NCBI RefSeq assembly: GCF_003259525.1
Contig: NZ_QLLO01000009.1
Coordinates: 62,001 to 126,000 of the forward strand
Direction of reading: 5' to 3'
Length of the DNA stretch: 64,000 bases
Source of the DNA: Olleya aquimaris
GTDB taxonomy: Bacteria; Bacteroidota; Bacteroidia; Flavobacteriales; Flavobacteriaceae
The notes under the pieces are model-generated. The model made no database searches and was not told the DNA's origin. It worked only from the letters and a program-made list of their open reading frames with translations. Positions 47,974 through 59,062 of this stretch are shown here, piece by piece; position 1 is the stretch's first letter, and every line of letters begins with the position of its first letter. A program made the translations under genes and the position numbers.

Positions 47974-50204
47974 GACTAATCGTTATAGCTTTAATCTTAA
48001 TTTTTGCTTTTAACACAAGTGTTAAAGCACAAGATACTATACCAAAAGATCCAAAAATTGGTTTAGTGTTAAGTGGTGGTGGTGCCAAAGGGTTTGCTCA
48101 TATTGGAGCTTTAAAGGTTATTGATAGTCTTGGGTTAAGGATAGATTATGTGGCAGGAACAAGTATGGGAGCCATTATAGGATCTTTATATGCATCAGGT
48201 TATACAGGTAAGCAATTAGATTCGATTTTTGAAGGTGTTAATTTTGATGATATTATCAGTGATAACATTCCGAGGTATGCAAAATCTACTTACGAGCGTG
48301 AAATTTCAGAAAAATATGCTATCACCTTGCCTTTTGATCATCTCAAAGTTAAACTGCCTTCAGCGCTTTCTAAAGGGCAAAACACGTTTAACTTGTTAAC
48401 CAAGTTGTTGCTTCATGTTAGCAACGAGGACGATTTTTCAAAACTACCTATTCCGTTTTTCTGTATTGGTACAGATGTAGAAACTGGTCAGCAAGTCGTT
48501 TTAGAAAAAGGTAATTTACCTCAAGCAGTAAAGGCTAGTGGTGCTTTTCCATCATTATTCCAACCTGTAGAGATTGATGGAAAATTATTAATAGATGGTG
48601 GTGTGGTTAATAATTATCCAATAACAGAGTTAAAAGCAAAAGGAGTCGATATTATTATAGGTGTAGATGTGCAGGATGGGCTAGCCAATCGAACAGACTT
48701 ATCTTCTGCTCCACAAATACTGTTTCAAATAAATAATTTTAGGACTATTAATGATATGAAAATTAAGTCTAAAGAGACTGATGTTTATATCAAACCAGAT
48801 ATAACTAAATTTAATGTCGTGTCTTTTAGCGACGGAAGACAAATAATTAATAATGGTCAAATAGCTGCGTTAGAAAAAATAGATATACTTAAGCAATTAA
48901 AAGAAAAACAACAACAAAAACCAATAGTTAGACAAGTCATGTCCTCTCCAGATAGTTTGCAAATAAATTATATAGAGACTAATGGAATTGATAAATATAC
49001 TAGGTCTTATATTTTAGGTAAACTTAATATAAGACCTTATTCTAAAATTGCCTATCAAGACCTGTCTAAAGGCGCTAACAATGTTGTAGCTACTAATAAT
49101 TTTGATAACTTTTTTTACGAGTTAAAATTAGAAGACAATAATGGTTATAGAATTATTACAGATGTTTCTGAAACTAAAAAAACGACATTCTTAAAACTAG
49201 GTTTGCACTATGATGGGTTGTACAAAAGCGCCTTGTTGACTAATATCACTAAAAAGCAGTTTTTATTAAAAAACGATGTAGCTTCTTTAGACCTAATAGT
49301 TGGAGACCATGTAAGGTATAATTTTGACTATTTTATAGATAAAGGAATTTATTGGAGTATAGGATTAAGCTCTAGATATAGCGAATTTGATCAAGGTATT
49401 GTAGCTAATGCCTTTTTAACACCTGCTCAAATTGCTAGTTCTGGTGTTAATAAAATTAATACAGAGCTTTCAGATTTAACTAACCAGTTTTATTTACAAA
49501 CATTATTTAGAAATGATTTGGTGTTTACAATAGGTGCAGAACATAAAAAGCTTAAAATTAAAACTGAAACCATTTTGTCCTCTCAAAATCAAAATGAAAC
49601 CGTTTTTGAAAACAGTAACTATGTAAGCCTTTTTGGTGCTTTAAAATTTGATACTTATGATAGTAAGTACTTTCCAACAGAAGGAGTATTCTTCTCAGCA
49701 GAGGGAAATTATTATGTGTATTCTTCAGATTTTTCTAGCACGTTTTCACCGTTTACTATTCTTAAAGCAGATGTTGGATATGCGTTTAAAATAAACGATA
49801 AATTATCTCTTAACATAACCTCTGATGGAGGATTTAAAATTAACCCTAAAGCCAATCGCTTTTTAGACTTTGTACTTGGTGGATACGGTAATAATTTTAT
49901 CAATAATTTTAAAGCGTTTTATGGTTATGACTTTTTGTCGATAGCAGCAGATTCTTACATCAAAGGAGGTATTAATTTAGATTATCAATTTGTACCTAAA
50001 AGCCATTTGATGGTAAGTGCAAATTTTGCTAATGTAGAAGATAGATTGTATGATACGGGTAATTGGTTCTCGTTGCCAGATTACACGGGTTACGCTATAG
50101 GCTATTCATTCCAATCTTTTTTAGGACCAATAGAAGCTAAATACACCTTTTCTCCAGAAACCAAACAAAGCTTTTGGTTTTTTAATTTAGGCTATTGGTT
50201 TTAG
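47970..50204 (+). CDS. Patatin-like phospholipase fused to an outer-membrane barrel (type Vd-like)
   Basis: The 744-residue protein has a signal peptide (ends VKAQ, residue 21). The patatin domain (about 29-230) shows GLVLSGGGAKGFAH (oxyanion loop), the nucleophile elbow G63-T-S65-M-G and the catalytic LLIDGGVVNNYP. A POTRA-like segment (about 315-385) and a BamA/Omp85-type barrel ending in FFNLGYWF follow. This is the PlpD-like layout, in which the barrel anchors or exports the lipase. It is translationally coupled to uvrC by a 4-nt overlap, but the functional link is unclear. Confidence 0.9.
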   Translation: MRLIVIALILIFAFNTSVKAQDTIPKDPKIGLVLSGGGAKGFAHIGALKVIDSLGLRIDYVAGTSMGAIIGSLYASGYTGKQLDSIFEGVNFDDIISDNIPRYAKSTYEREISEKYAITLPFDHLKVKLPSALSKGQNTFNLLTKLLLHVSNEDDFSKLPIPFFCIGTDVETGQQVVLEKGNLPQAVKASGAFPSLFQPVEIDGKLLIDGGVVNNYPITELKAKGVDIIIGVDVQDGLANRTDLSSAPQILFQINNFRTINDMKIKSKETDVYIKPDITKFNVVSFSDGRQIINNGQIAALEKIDILKQLKEKQQQKPIVRQVMSSPDSLQINYIETNGIDKYTRSYILGKLNIRPYSKIAYQDLSKGANNVVATNNFDNFFYELKLEDNNGYRIITDVSETKKTTFLKLGLHYDGLYKSALLTNITKKQFLLKNDVASLDLIVGDHVRYNFDYFIDKGIYWSIGLSSRYSEFDQGIVANAFLTPAQIASSGVNKINTELSDLTNQFYLQTLFRNDLVFTIGAEHKKLKIKTETILSSQNQNETVFENSNYVSLFGALKFDTYDSKYFPTEGVFFSAEGNYYVYSSDFSSTFSPFTILKADVGYAFKINDKLSLNITSDGGFKINPKANRFLDFVLGGYGNNFINNFKAFYGYDFLSIAADSYIKGGINLDYQFVPKSHLMVSANFANVEDRLYDTGNWFSLPDYTGYAIGYSFQSFLGPIEAKYTFSPETKQSFWFFNLGYWF

Positions 50205-50326
50205 TCACTGCTTTTGTATTAAAACACTTCTCAAACTCATAAAAATTCACGATATTTGTTAGATTATGATAACAATTTGGAATAACTTATTATCACATCT
50301 AAAATTCTTGATTAAACGTAATCCAG

Positions 50327-50390
50327 AATGAGTGTCCTACCTTGTTAAGCATTTAGTCTGACGTCAGTTTAATTATTCATGACGCTCATT
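50327..50390. promoter_or_regulatory. Nested dyads upstream of hmgA
   Basis: AATGAGTGTC (50327-50336) and GACGCTCATT (50381-50390) are near-perfect inverted repeats followed by a T5 run, and a perfect CTGACGTCAG palindrome (50358-50367) lies in the loop. It is 120 bp past the patatin stop and 23 bp before hmgA. It could be a long-loop terminator, an operator for the aromatic catabolism genes, or both. Confidence 0.4.
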
Positions 50391-50412
50391 TTTCAATTTA
50401 AAAACTAAAAAA

Positions 50413-51570
50413 ATGCCATTTTATCATAAACTAGGAAAAATACCACCAAAAAGACATACCCAATTCCGTAAACCAGATGGTTCTTTATACGCTGAACAAT
50501 TATTTGGTACCATAGGTTTTGATGGGATGTCTACAAACTCGTATCATGAGCATAGACCAACACAAGTAAAAGCTATAAAAAAACAGTATAGTGTTGCGCC
50601 TAAAATTGCAAAAGCTAATCATATACAATCCTATCGTTTAAAAGGTTTTCAAGTGAAGCCAGAAAACGATTATTTAGACTCGCGTAAAACAGTACTAACT
50701 AATAGCGATTGTAGTATTATTTTAGCTGCGCCAAAACAATCCACCAAAGACTATTTTTATAAAAATACTGATGCAGACGAGCTTATTTTTATCCATAAAG
50801 GCACAGGTAAATTAAGAACCCATCTTGGAAATCTAGATTTTAAGTATGGTGATTATTTGTTAGTACCTCGTGGTATTATTTACAAAATAGATTTTGATAC
50901 AAAAGACAACCGTTTATTTATTGTAGAATCTAAACGACCAATTTACACACCAAAAAGATACCGTAATTGGTTTGGTCAATTATTAGAACATTCACCATTT
51001 TGCGAACGTGATTTAAGACAACCTCAAGAGTTGGAAACGCACAATGAAAAAGGTGATTTTTTAATGAAAGTAAAAAAGCAAGACGATATATTTGAAATGG
51101 TATACGCCACGCATCCATTTGATGTTGTTGGATACGATGGATATAATTATCCATATGCCTTTTCAATTCATGATTTTGAGCCAATTACAGGTCGTATTCA
51201 CCAACCACCTCCAGTGCATCAAACCTTTGAAACAGATGCATTTGTAGTGTGTAGCTTTGTGCCAAGGTTATACGACTATCATCCAGATAGCATTCCTGCA
51301 CCATACAACCATAGTAATATTGATAGTGATGAAGTATTGTATTATGTAGACGGAGATTTTATGTCACGTAATGATGTTGCAGCAGGACATATTTCTTTAC
51401 ACCCAGCAGGTATTCCACATGGTCCACATCCAGGAGCTACAGAGCGTAGCATTGGAAAAGTTAAAACAGACGAGCTAGCTGTAATGGTAGATACATTTAA
51501 ACCGCTAATGGTAACAGAAGAAGCACTAAAAATAGCAGATGAAGAGTATTATAAATCTTGGGTTGAATAA
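50413..51570 (+). CDS. hmgA: Homogentisate 1,2-dioxygenase
   Basis: HmgA opens the ring of homogentisate to maleylacetoacetate in tyrosine and phenylalanine breakdown. The 385-residue cupin-fold protein has the C-terminal iron site with PPPVHQTFETDAFVVCSF, cited as its core HQTFETDAF, then YDYHPDSIPAPYNHSN and the late HPAGIPHGPHPG (about 335-347), which holds an iron-ligand histidine. It is followed after 65 bp by hpd, the enzyme that supplies its substrate. Confidence 0.95.
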   Translation: MPFYHKLGKIPPKRHTQFRKPDGSLYAEQLFGTIGFDGMSTNSYHEHRPTQVKAIKKQYSVAPKIAKANHIQSYRLKGFQVKPENDYLDSRKTVLTNSDCSIILAAPKQSTKDYFYKNTDADELIFIHKGTGKLRTHLGNLDFKYGDYLLVPRGIIYKIDFDTKDNRLFIVESKRPIYTPKRYRNWFGQLLEHSPFCERDLRQPQELETHNEKGDFLMKVKKQDDIFEMVYATHPFDVVGYDGYNYPYAFSIHDFEPITGRIHQPPPVHQTFETDAFVVCSFVPRLYDYHPDSIPAPYNHSNIDSDEVLYYVDGDFMSRNDVAAGHISLHPAGIPHGPHPGATERSIGKVKTDELAVMVDTFKPLMVTEEALKIADEEYYKSWVE

Positions 51571-51635
51571 ATTTTGATAAGAGATACAATAAGAACGAAT
51601 AAACAAATAAACTCATCAATAAACAAACTAACAAA

Positions 51636-52799
51636 ATGAGTAAAAAAGAAATAGAATCAGTAAACTACGGTTTAGAAAAAATATTTGAAGGCGCGCAAGA
51701 CTTTTTGCCACTTTTAGGGACAGATTATGTCGAGTTTTATGTAGGTAACGCCAAACAAGCAGCACATTTTTATAAAACAGCATTTGGCTTTCAGTCTCAT
51801 GCATATAAAGGTTTAGAAACAGGGTCAAAAGATTCTGTAAGTTATGTCTTAACGCAAGATAAAATTAAGCTAATGCTAACTACACCTTTAAACAGTAAGT
51901 CAAAAATTAACGACCATATTGTTAAGCATGGCGATGGTGTAAAAGTCGTAGCATTATGGGTTGAAGATGCCAGACAGGCTTATAAAGAAACAACCTCAAG
52001 AGGTGCAAAATCTTATATGGAACCAACAGTTGAAAAAGACGAGCATGGCGAAGTGGTGAGAGCAGGAATTTACACTTACGGAGAAACTATTCATATGTTT
52101 GTAGAACGTAAAAATTATAATGGTGCCTTTTTACCAGGTTTTCAAAAATGGGAGTCTGATTACAATCCACCAACTGCAGGTTTAAAGTACATAGACCATA
52201 TGGTTGGAAATGTAGGTTGGAACCAAATGAATGTTTGGGTAAAGTGGTATGAAGACGTCATGGGATTTGAAAACTTCTTATCTTTTGACGATAAACAAAT
52301 CCATACAGAATACTCAGCTTTAATGAGTAAAGTAATGTCCAACGGAAATGGACGAATTAAATTTCCAATTAACGAGCCAGCAGAAGGAAAAAAGCGTTCA
52401 CAAATTGAAGAGTATTTAGACTTTTATGAAGGCGCAGGTGTACAACATATTGCTGTAGCAACAGACGATATTATTAAAACAGTATCTCAACTACGTGCTA
52501 ACGGTGTAGAATTTTTATCCACACCTCCAGAAGAATATTATAGAGCAGTTCCTGGTCGTTTAGAAGAATTTAGTCATGAACTAAGAGAGGATATTGAAAA
52601 ATTAAAAAGCTTAGGTATTATGATTGATGCAGACGAAGAAGGGTATTTACTTCAAATTTTTACAAAACCAGTACAAGACAGACCTACCTTATTTTTTGAA
52701 ATCATCCAACGTATGGGAGCACGAGGGTTTGGTGCAGGAAACTTTAAAGCATTATTCGAGTCTATCGAACGTGAGCAAGCCAAACGTGGGACTTTATAA
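51636..52799 (+). CDS. hpd: 4-hydroxyphenylpyruvate dioxygenase
   Basis: Hpd converts 4-hydroxyphenylpyruvate to homogentisate, the substrate of HmgA. The 387-residue protein has two vicinal-oxygen-chelate domains. The iron ligands are in YIDHMVGNV (His, about 185), GVQHIAVATDDI (His, about 268) and LFFEIIQRMG (Glu, about 352). The C-terminal residues FESIEREQAKRGTL are encoded at 52756-52799 and are repeated as a diverged DNA copy at 55878-55924, which shows that DNA has been inserted just after this gene. Confidence 0.96.
   Translation: MSKKEIESVNYGLEKIFEGAQDFLPLLGTDYVEFYVGNAKQAAHFYKTAFGFQSHAYKGLETGSKDSVSYVLTQDKIKLMLTTPLNSKSKINDHIVKHGDGVKVVALWVEDARQAYKETTSRGAKSYMEPTVEKDEHGEVVRAGIYTYGETIHMFVERKNYNGAFLPGFQKWESDYNPPTAGLKYIDHMVGNVGWNQMNVWVKWYEDVMGFENFLSFDDKQIHTEYSALMSKVMSNGNGRIKFPINEPAEGKKRSQIEEYLDFYEGAGVQHIAVATDDIIKTVSQLRANGVEFLSTPPEEYYRAVPGRLEEFSHELREDIEKLKSLGIMIDADEEGYLLQIFTKPVQDRPTLFFEIIQRMGARGFGAGNFKALFESIEREQAKRGTL
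52753..52799 (+). repeat. Direct repeat, left copy: 3' end of hpd
   Basis: The last 47 bp of hpd, including the stop. About 40 of 47 positions match the second copy at 55878-55924, and nearly all differences are synonymous. Confidence 0.9.
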
Positions 52800-52832
52800 T
52801 TATATTCGGTTTAGTGTTTTGACGTAGTCAGA

Positions 52833-52866
52833 TCGAGTGATTTTGAGGTACGAAAAATCGTATCGA
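52833..52866. repeat. Imperfect palindrome just after hpd
   Basis: The arm TCGAGTGATTTT (52833-52844) pairs with AAAATCGTATCGA (52854-52866) with one bulge. The motif (GATTTTGAGGTACGAAAAATC core) resembles dispersed palindromes I recall from flavobacterial genomes. It may end hpd transcription or mark the insertion edge. Confidence 0.45.
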
Positions 52867-52944
52867 GAACAAATTTTATTATAACACATAAGGTTTTTCT
52901 TATAATTTAACTAACTTAGTAATATAACTAAACACATTTAAAGT

Positions 52945-54866
<1,922 letters not shown>

Positions 54867-54877
54867 TACTTAAAATT

Positions 54878-55369
54878 ATGAAAACAATATTTAAATTAAT
54901 TTTAGTCACAGTTGGTTTAATTTTCATACAAAGTTGTTGGCCAGAAGCACGAGAAATTAACCGACAATATCAAATCAAAAATAATAGTACAGTAGAATTA
55001 CAAATTAGATTTTTTAATACGTTTGATGACACATTTTTTGATATAAATATTTTAGAAAATGAAATTTACAATGGCGATGTATTGACATATACAACAGGAA
55101 ACGACCAATGGTTTGAGGATAACGGGTCATTTCCTCGTAGAGCTTATTTTGATTGTGATTCTTTAAAAATAATATTTAGTAATTCTAAATTCATAACATA
55201 TGACTACACATCAGGATTATGGGATTCTAGTGCTTTTTCATTACCATTAAATAGGCATCCTCTGCGTCATGGTAATTACTCAGAGGTTCAAAAAGAAGTT
55301 TTTCAATTTATAATAACTGAGTATGATTTTAACAATGCAACACCTTGTGATGGAGATTGTTTAGAATAA
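54878..55369 (+). CDS. Small lipoprotein of unknown function
   Basis: The 163-residue product has a lipoprotein signal (MKTIFKLILVTVGLIFIQSC, Cys20) followed by an NNSTVELQIRFFNTFDD beta-rich region and a terminal CDGDC pair. I recognise no family. It starts 11 bp after the zincin-like gene and 23 bp before the start of the next lipoprotein gene, so the three are probably one transcript. It could be an accessory or immunity-like partner of the metalloprotease; no sequence evidence decides this. Confidence 0.6.
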   Translation: MKTIFKLILVTVGLIFIQSCWPEAREINRQYQIKNNSTVELQIRFFNTFDDTFFDINILENEIYNGDVLTYTTGNDQWFEDNGSFPRRAYFDCDSLKIIFSNSKFITYDYTSGLWDSSAFSLPLNRHPLRHGNYSEVQKEVFQFIITEYDFNNATPCDGDCLE

Positions 55370-55392
55370 AAAATAAATCTATAAGAAAGAAA

Positions 55393-55845
55393 ATGAAAAA
55401 ATACATCCAATTTTGCTTAATAGTTATAACACTTATTTTAAGTAGTTGCGACCCAGACGATGGTAATCAAGTCACACCACCACAAGCATCAATACTTGGT
55501 GAATGGAAACTACAAAGTATAACTTATGGCACTATAAGTGAGCCTTTAGATGATTGCGAACTTATGCAAACCTTTACCTTTACAGCAAACGGAAACCTTG
55601 ATGTATATTATGATACCTCAGGAAATTGCGACTTTGCCACACGGACCATTTTTTACGTTTTAGAAAATAATATTTTAACCGTTACTGTTCCAGAAGAAGG
55701 AGGTAATGGAAGTGATTATATTATTAAAAACAATATTGAAACACTAAACCAAACCACCTTAGTATTTATTGAGTATTGGGATAGTATAGATGGTGAGTAT
55801 CCTCAAGAGGATAGAGTAGCATATACCTACACAAAAATAAATTAA
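55393..55845 (+). CDS. Lipocalin-like lipoprotein
   Basis: I choose the ATG at 55393 (MKKYIQFCLIVITLILSSC, lipobox Cys19) rather than the in-frame ATG at 55357, which overlaps the previous gene and would put an odd charged stretch before the signal. The 150-residue product has ILGEWKLQSITYG, then a repeated beta pattern ending in DRVAYTYTKIN, as in Bacteroidota lipocalin-like (DUF4923/lipocalin_4-type) lipoproteins. The ligand is unknown. Confidence 0.68.
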   Translation: MKKYIQFCLIVITLILSSCDPDDGNQVTPPQASILGEWKLQSITYGTISEPLDDCELMQTFTFTANGNLDVYYDTSGNCDFATRTIFYVLENNILTVTVPEEGGNGSDYIIKNNIETLNQTTLVFIEYWDSIDGEYPQEDRVAYTYTKIN

Positions 55846-55877
55846 AGTAATTGTCATTAATAAAAGCGTTAACATTT

Positions 55878-55924
55878 TATTCAAATCTATCGAACGTGAG
55901 CAAGCTAAACGTGGTACGCTTTAA
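55878..55924 (+). repeat. Direct repeat, right copy: diverged hpd 3' end
   Basis: This 47-bp copy would encode FKSIEREQAKRGTL and a stop, against FESIEREQAKRGTL at the true hpd end. Codons differ at Ser-flanking, Ala, Gly, Thr and Leu positions by synonymous changes. The rest of hpd is not present next to it. Confidence 0.88.
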
Positions 55925-55951
55925 CAAAACTTTATAGGTTTAATATCAAAA

Positions 55952-55985
55952 AAATGCCATCAAATATTAAGATGGCATTTTTTTG
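55952..55985 (+). terminator. Terminator after the hpd 3' remnant
   Basis: A 10-bp stem (AAATGCCATC / GATGGCATTT) with a 9-nt loop is followed by T7. Its place 28 bp after the remnant suggests that it was the original terminator of hpd. Confidence 0.88.
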
Positions 55986-56069
55986 TTTTATATTTTTGGA
56001 ATAGTAATTGTATTCTAAGTTGTAACAACCTATAACTTAGTTAATCCAAGTTATATAATTACTTTAGTT

Positions 56070-56855
56070 ATGAAAAAACAAATACTTTTAATATTAGCAA
56101 TTTTTACAGTAACATTTACTGTTGCTTCTAATCCAGAACCTGCATTTAAAGGGGGCGAGTGGTTTAAATTTAAAATGAGCTATAGTGGCTTTTTAAAAGC
56201 GGGTAATGCAACTCTTCAAGTTAATGAAACTACATTAAATGGGAAGCCAGTATTCCACGTAGTTGGAAAAGGGTGGACAACCGGAATGATTAAATGGTTT
56301 TTTAAAGTAGAAGACCGTTACGAGAGTTATTTTGATAAAACCACCATATTACCTTACAAGTTTATTAGAAATATAGATGAAGGTGGTCACAAAAAAAATA
56401 TCGAAATTAAGTTTGACCAAGAAAACAGAAAAGCTTTAGTTTATAACAAAAAGCATGAAACAAAAAAGACGGTAGATACAAAAGCTAACGTACAGGACAT
56501 GGTGTCCACGTTTTACTACCTTAGAAACAAGTTAGATACTAAGACACTTAAAGTTGGTGACGAAATAAAACTAGATATGTTTTTTGACGAAGAAAACTAT
56601 GGATTCAAACTTAAATTTTTAGGAAAAGAAAATTTAGATACCAGTTTTGGAACTGTAGAAACATTAATGTTTAGACCATATGTTATGGCTGGTCGTGTGT
56701 TTAAAGAAGAAGAAAGTTTAACCCTTTGGGTGTCTAACGATAAAAATAAAATACCTTTACGTATCAAAGCAGACCTTGCTGTAGGTTCTTTAAGAGCAGA
56801 TTTAGAAGCATTTAAAGGTTTAAAACATAGCTTTAAAATTATAGCAGACAACTAA
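56070..56855 (+). CDS. DUF3108 family exported protein
   Basis: The 261-residue protein has a signal peptide (ends VTFTVA, about residue 20) and the DUF3108 fold: GGEWFKFKMSYSGFLKAGNATL near 29-50 (core FKMSYSGFLKAG) and the VQDMVSTFYYLRN block near 144. Members are all-beta periplasmic proteins of unknown role. It precedes kynA by 6 bp. A CTAAGTT/AACTTAG dyad (56015-56040) and a TATTTTTG -7 element (55991-55998) lie upstream. Confidence 0.85.
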   Translation: MKKQILLILAIFTVTFTVASNPEPAFKGGEWFKFKMSYSGFLKAGNATLQVNETTLNGKPVFHVVGKGWTTGMIKWFFKVEDRYESYFDKTTILPYKFIRNIDEGGHKKNIEIKFDQENRKALVYNKKHETKKTVDTKANVQDMVSTFYYLRNKLDTKTLKVGDEIKLDMFFDEENYGFKLKFLGKENLDTSFGTVETLMFRPYVMAGRVFKEEESLTLWVSNDKNKIPLRIKADLAVGSLRADLEAFKGLKHSFKIIADN

Positions 56856-56861
56856 TTTGTA

Positions 56862-57785
56862 ATGAATATAGACCAAAAAATAACCAACCAATTAGAAGAT
56901 AAATACAGTGCATTAGACCAAAATGTAAATACGCATCTAGAAGGTCTTTTGTACAGCAAACCCATAGATTATTGGGATTATATTCAGACAGATGCCTTGT
57001 TAAACCTTCAAGTCCAACGTACAACTTTACCAGACGAGATGGTGTTTTTAATGTATCATCAGGTTAACGAGTTGTTGTTTAAAATGATTCTCTGGGAAAT
57101 CGATCAAGTGGCTCATAAAAAAGATATTACCGCAGCTTATTTTGAAACCAAAATCATGCGTATAAGTCGCTATTTTGATGTCTTAACATCGTCTTTTACT
57201 GTTATGAAAGACGGTATGGATGTAGAACAATACAACAAGTTTCGTAATACCTTAACACCTGCTAGTGGGTTTCAATCAGCTCAATACCGTAAGATAGAAT
57301 TTGCTTCAACCGAGTTGATTAATCTTATTGACAACCGTTTTAGAGAAACTATAGACCGCAACACGTCTTTTGAGCATGCGTTTGAGCATTTATATTGGCA
57401 AGCAGCAGGAAAAGACTATAAAACAGGGAAAAAAAGCTACACATTAACAGTTTTTGAAGCCAAATACAAAGACGAATTTATTAGATTTGCAGAATTCTAT
57501 AACACGCATAATTTGTGGACTATTTTTAAAGGATTACCACAGGACGTAAAAGAAGACAAAGATTTAATTAAAGCCATGCGTCATTATGATTATACAGTAA
57601 ACATTACTTGGGTCATGGCACATTATAACACAGCAAATCACTATTTAAATATAGGTGGAAAAACTGCTGAAGCAACAGGAGGAAGCGAATGGGTAAAGTA
57701 TATGCATCCAAAATATCAAAGACGAATATTTTTTCCAGACTTATGGACCGAACAAGAATTGCAAGATTGGGGCAAAAATGTCTAA
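56862..57785 (+). CDS. kynA: Tryptophan 2,3-dioxygenase family protein
   Basis: This haem enzyme converts tryptophan to N-formylkynurenine. The 307-residue protein shows FLMYHQVNELLFKMILWEID (His near 67, core YHQVNELLFKMIL), TPASGFQSAQYRKIE and the C-terminal GGKTAEATGGSEWVKYM region, as in the flavobacterial form. No other kynurenine-pathway genes are visible here. It lies in a region of aromatic amino-acid catabolism with hmgA and hpd. Confidence 0.9.
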   Translation: MNIDQKITNQLEDKYSALDQNVNTHLEGLLYSKPIDYWDYIQTDALLNLQVQRTTLPDEMVFLMYHQVNELLFKMILWEIDQVAHKKDITAAYFETKIMRISRYFDVLTSSFTVMKDGMDVEQYNKFRNTLTPASGFQSAQYRKIEFASTELINLIDNRFRETIDRNTSFEHAFEHLYWQAAGKDYKTGKKSYTLTVFEAKYKDEFIRFAEFYNTHNLWTIFKGLPQDVKEDKDLIKAMRHYDYTVNITWVMAHYNTANHYLNIGGKTAEATGGSEWVKYMHPKYQRRIFFPDLWTEQELQDWGKNV

Positions 57786-59062
57786 TTTTAGCCTGTCTTT
57801 TTCTAACGGTTTTTAGTTGTAAAAAAGAAGAAAGAGAGCCTGTAGAAACCGTTTCGGTTATAGAGCCTGTAGAGCTTTACGAGTTTGGTTTTAAACTAAA
57901 CGATTATATTGTTAAACGTGACACTATTAGAAAAGGCGATAGCTTTGGCGAAATCCTTCAACGTCATGAGTTAGATTATTCTAAGATTTTTCAAATCGCA
58001 CAATTAACTAAAGATACCTTTGATATAAGACGTTTACAAGTAGGTAAACCTTATACTTTACTGTGCTCTAACGATTCCCTTCAACAACCTAAATGCTTTA
58101 TATATCAACCCACTAAAGCAGATTATGTAGTCATTAATTTTCAAGATTCAATACATGCGTATTCTAGCACAAAACCTATAAAATACGTCGAAAAAGAAGT
58201 ATCAGGTATCATTGAGTCTAACATTTCTGAAGCACTAGCTAAACAAGGAAAAAGCGTGCTTTTAGCGTACAAAATGAGTGATATTTATGCGTGGACTATC
58301 GACTTTTTTAGACTTCAAAAAAACGATAAATTCAAACTTATTTATACCGAAAAATATATTGACGATTCTATTTACGCAGGAATAGATAACATCAAAGCAG
58401 CCTATTTTGAACATAATGGCGAGCCTTTTTACGCGTTTGAATTTGAAACAGATACTATAAGAGGATTAAAGGATTATTTTTCTGAAGATGCTAAAAATTT
58501 ACGTCGTGCTTTTTTAAAAGCACCAGTAGAGTATAAACGTATTTCCTCTAGATACAATTTAAACAGAAGAATTGCCTTATATGGAAACAGAGTAAGACCT
58601 CACAAAGGAACAGATTTTGCTGCCAATGTAGGTACACCAATTAGGGCAACTGCAAACGGAACAGTGGTCGAGTCTGCAAAACGTGGTGGAAATGGAAACT
58701 ATGTTAAAATAAAACATAACTCTACATATAGTACGCAGTATTTACATATGAGTAAGCGTAAAGCTAAAGTAGGAGATTTTGTAAAACAAGGAGACGTTAT
58801 TGGATATGTTGGTATGACAGGTAATACCTCAGGACCACACGTGTGTTATCGTTTTTGGAAAAACGGAAAACAAGTCGACCCTTTTAAACAAAAATTACCT
58901 GAAGCAGAACCAATATCAGACAGCTTAAAATCAAAATATCTACAATTTATTAAACCAATTAAAAAGCAATTAGACGCAATTGAGTTTATACTTCCAATAG
59001 AAGAAAATCAGATTTTAGACATACAGATAGATCAAGACAACAAAATTACTTTCCATAACTAA
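57743..59062 (+). CDS. M23 family metallopeptidase lipoprotein
   Basis: A LytM-type cell-wall endopeptidase. The open frame extends back to 57689 inside kynA, but I choose the ATG at 57743, giving a charged [12 protein letters not shown] and a lipobox TVFSC (Cys26); a TTG at 57767 is an alternative. The N-terminal region (about 45-110) is OapA/LysM-like ([15 protein letters not shown]). The M23 domain has the zinc ligands in RPHKGTDFA and the GPHVCYRF block, where the usual HxH is HxC. It overlaps kynA by 43 bp and touches pgi by 1 nt. Confidence 0.84.
   Translation: MDRTRIARLGQKCLILACLFLTVFSCKKEEREPVETVSVIEPVELYEFGFKLNDYIVKRDTIRKGDSFGEILQRHELDYSKIFQIAQLTKDTFDIRRLQVGKPYTLLCSNDSLQQPKCFIYQPTKADYVVINFQDSIHAYSSTKPIKYVEKEVSGIIESNISEALAKQGKSVLLAYKMSDIYAWTIDFFRLQKNDKFKLIYTEKYIDDSIYAGIDNIKAAYFEHNGEPFYAFEFETDTIRGLKDYFSEDAKNLRRAFLKAPVEYKRISSRYNLNRRIALYGNRVRPHKGTDFAANVGTPIRATANGTVVESAKRGGNGNYVKIKHNSTYSTQYLHMSKRKAKVGDFVKQGDVIGYVGMTGNTSGPHVCYRFWKNGKQVDPFKQKLPEAEPISDSLKSKYLQFIKPIKKQLDAIEFILPIEENQILDIQIDQDNKITFHN

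Noticed and set aside
55357-55392. Twelve extra N-terminal codons of the lipocalin-like lipoprotein
   Set aside because: They overlap the previous gene and precede a complete lipoprotein signal that starts at 55393.
57689-57742. Longer N-terminus of the M23 peptidase
   Set aside because: These 18 codons lie wholly inside kynA and would put a long polar stretch before the lipoprotein signal.
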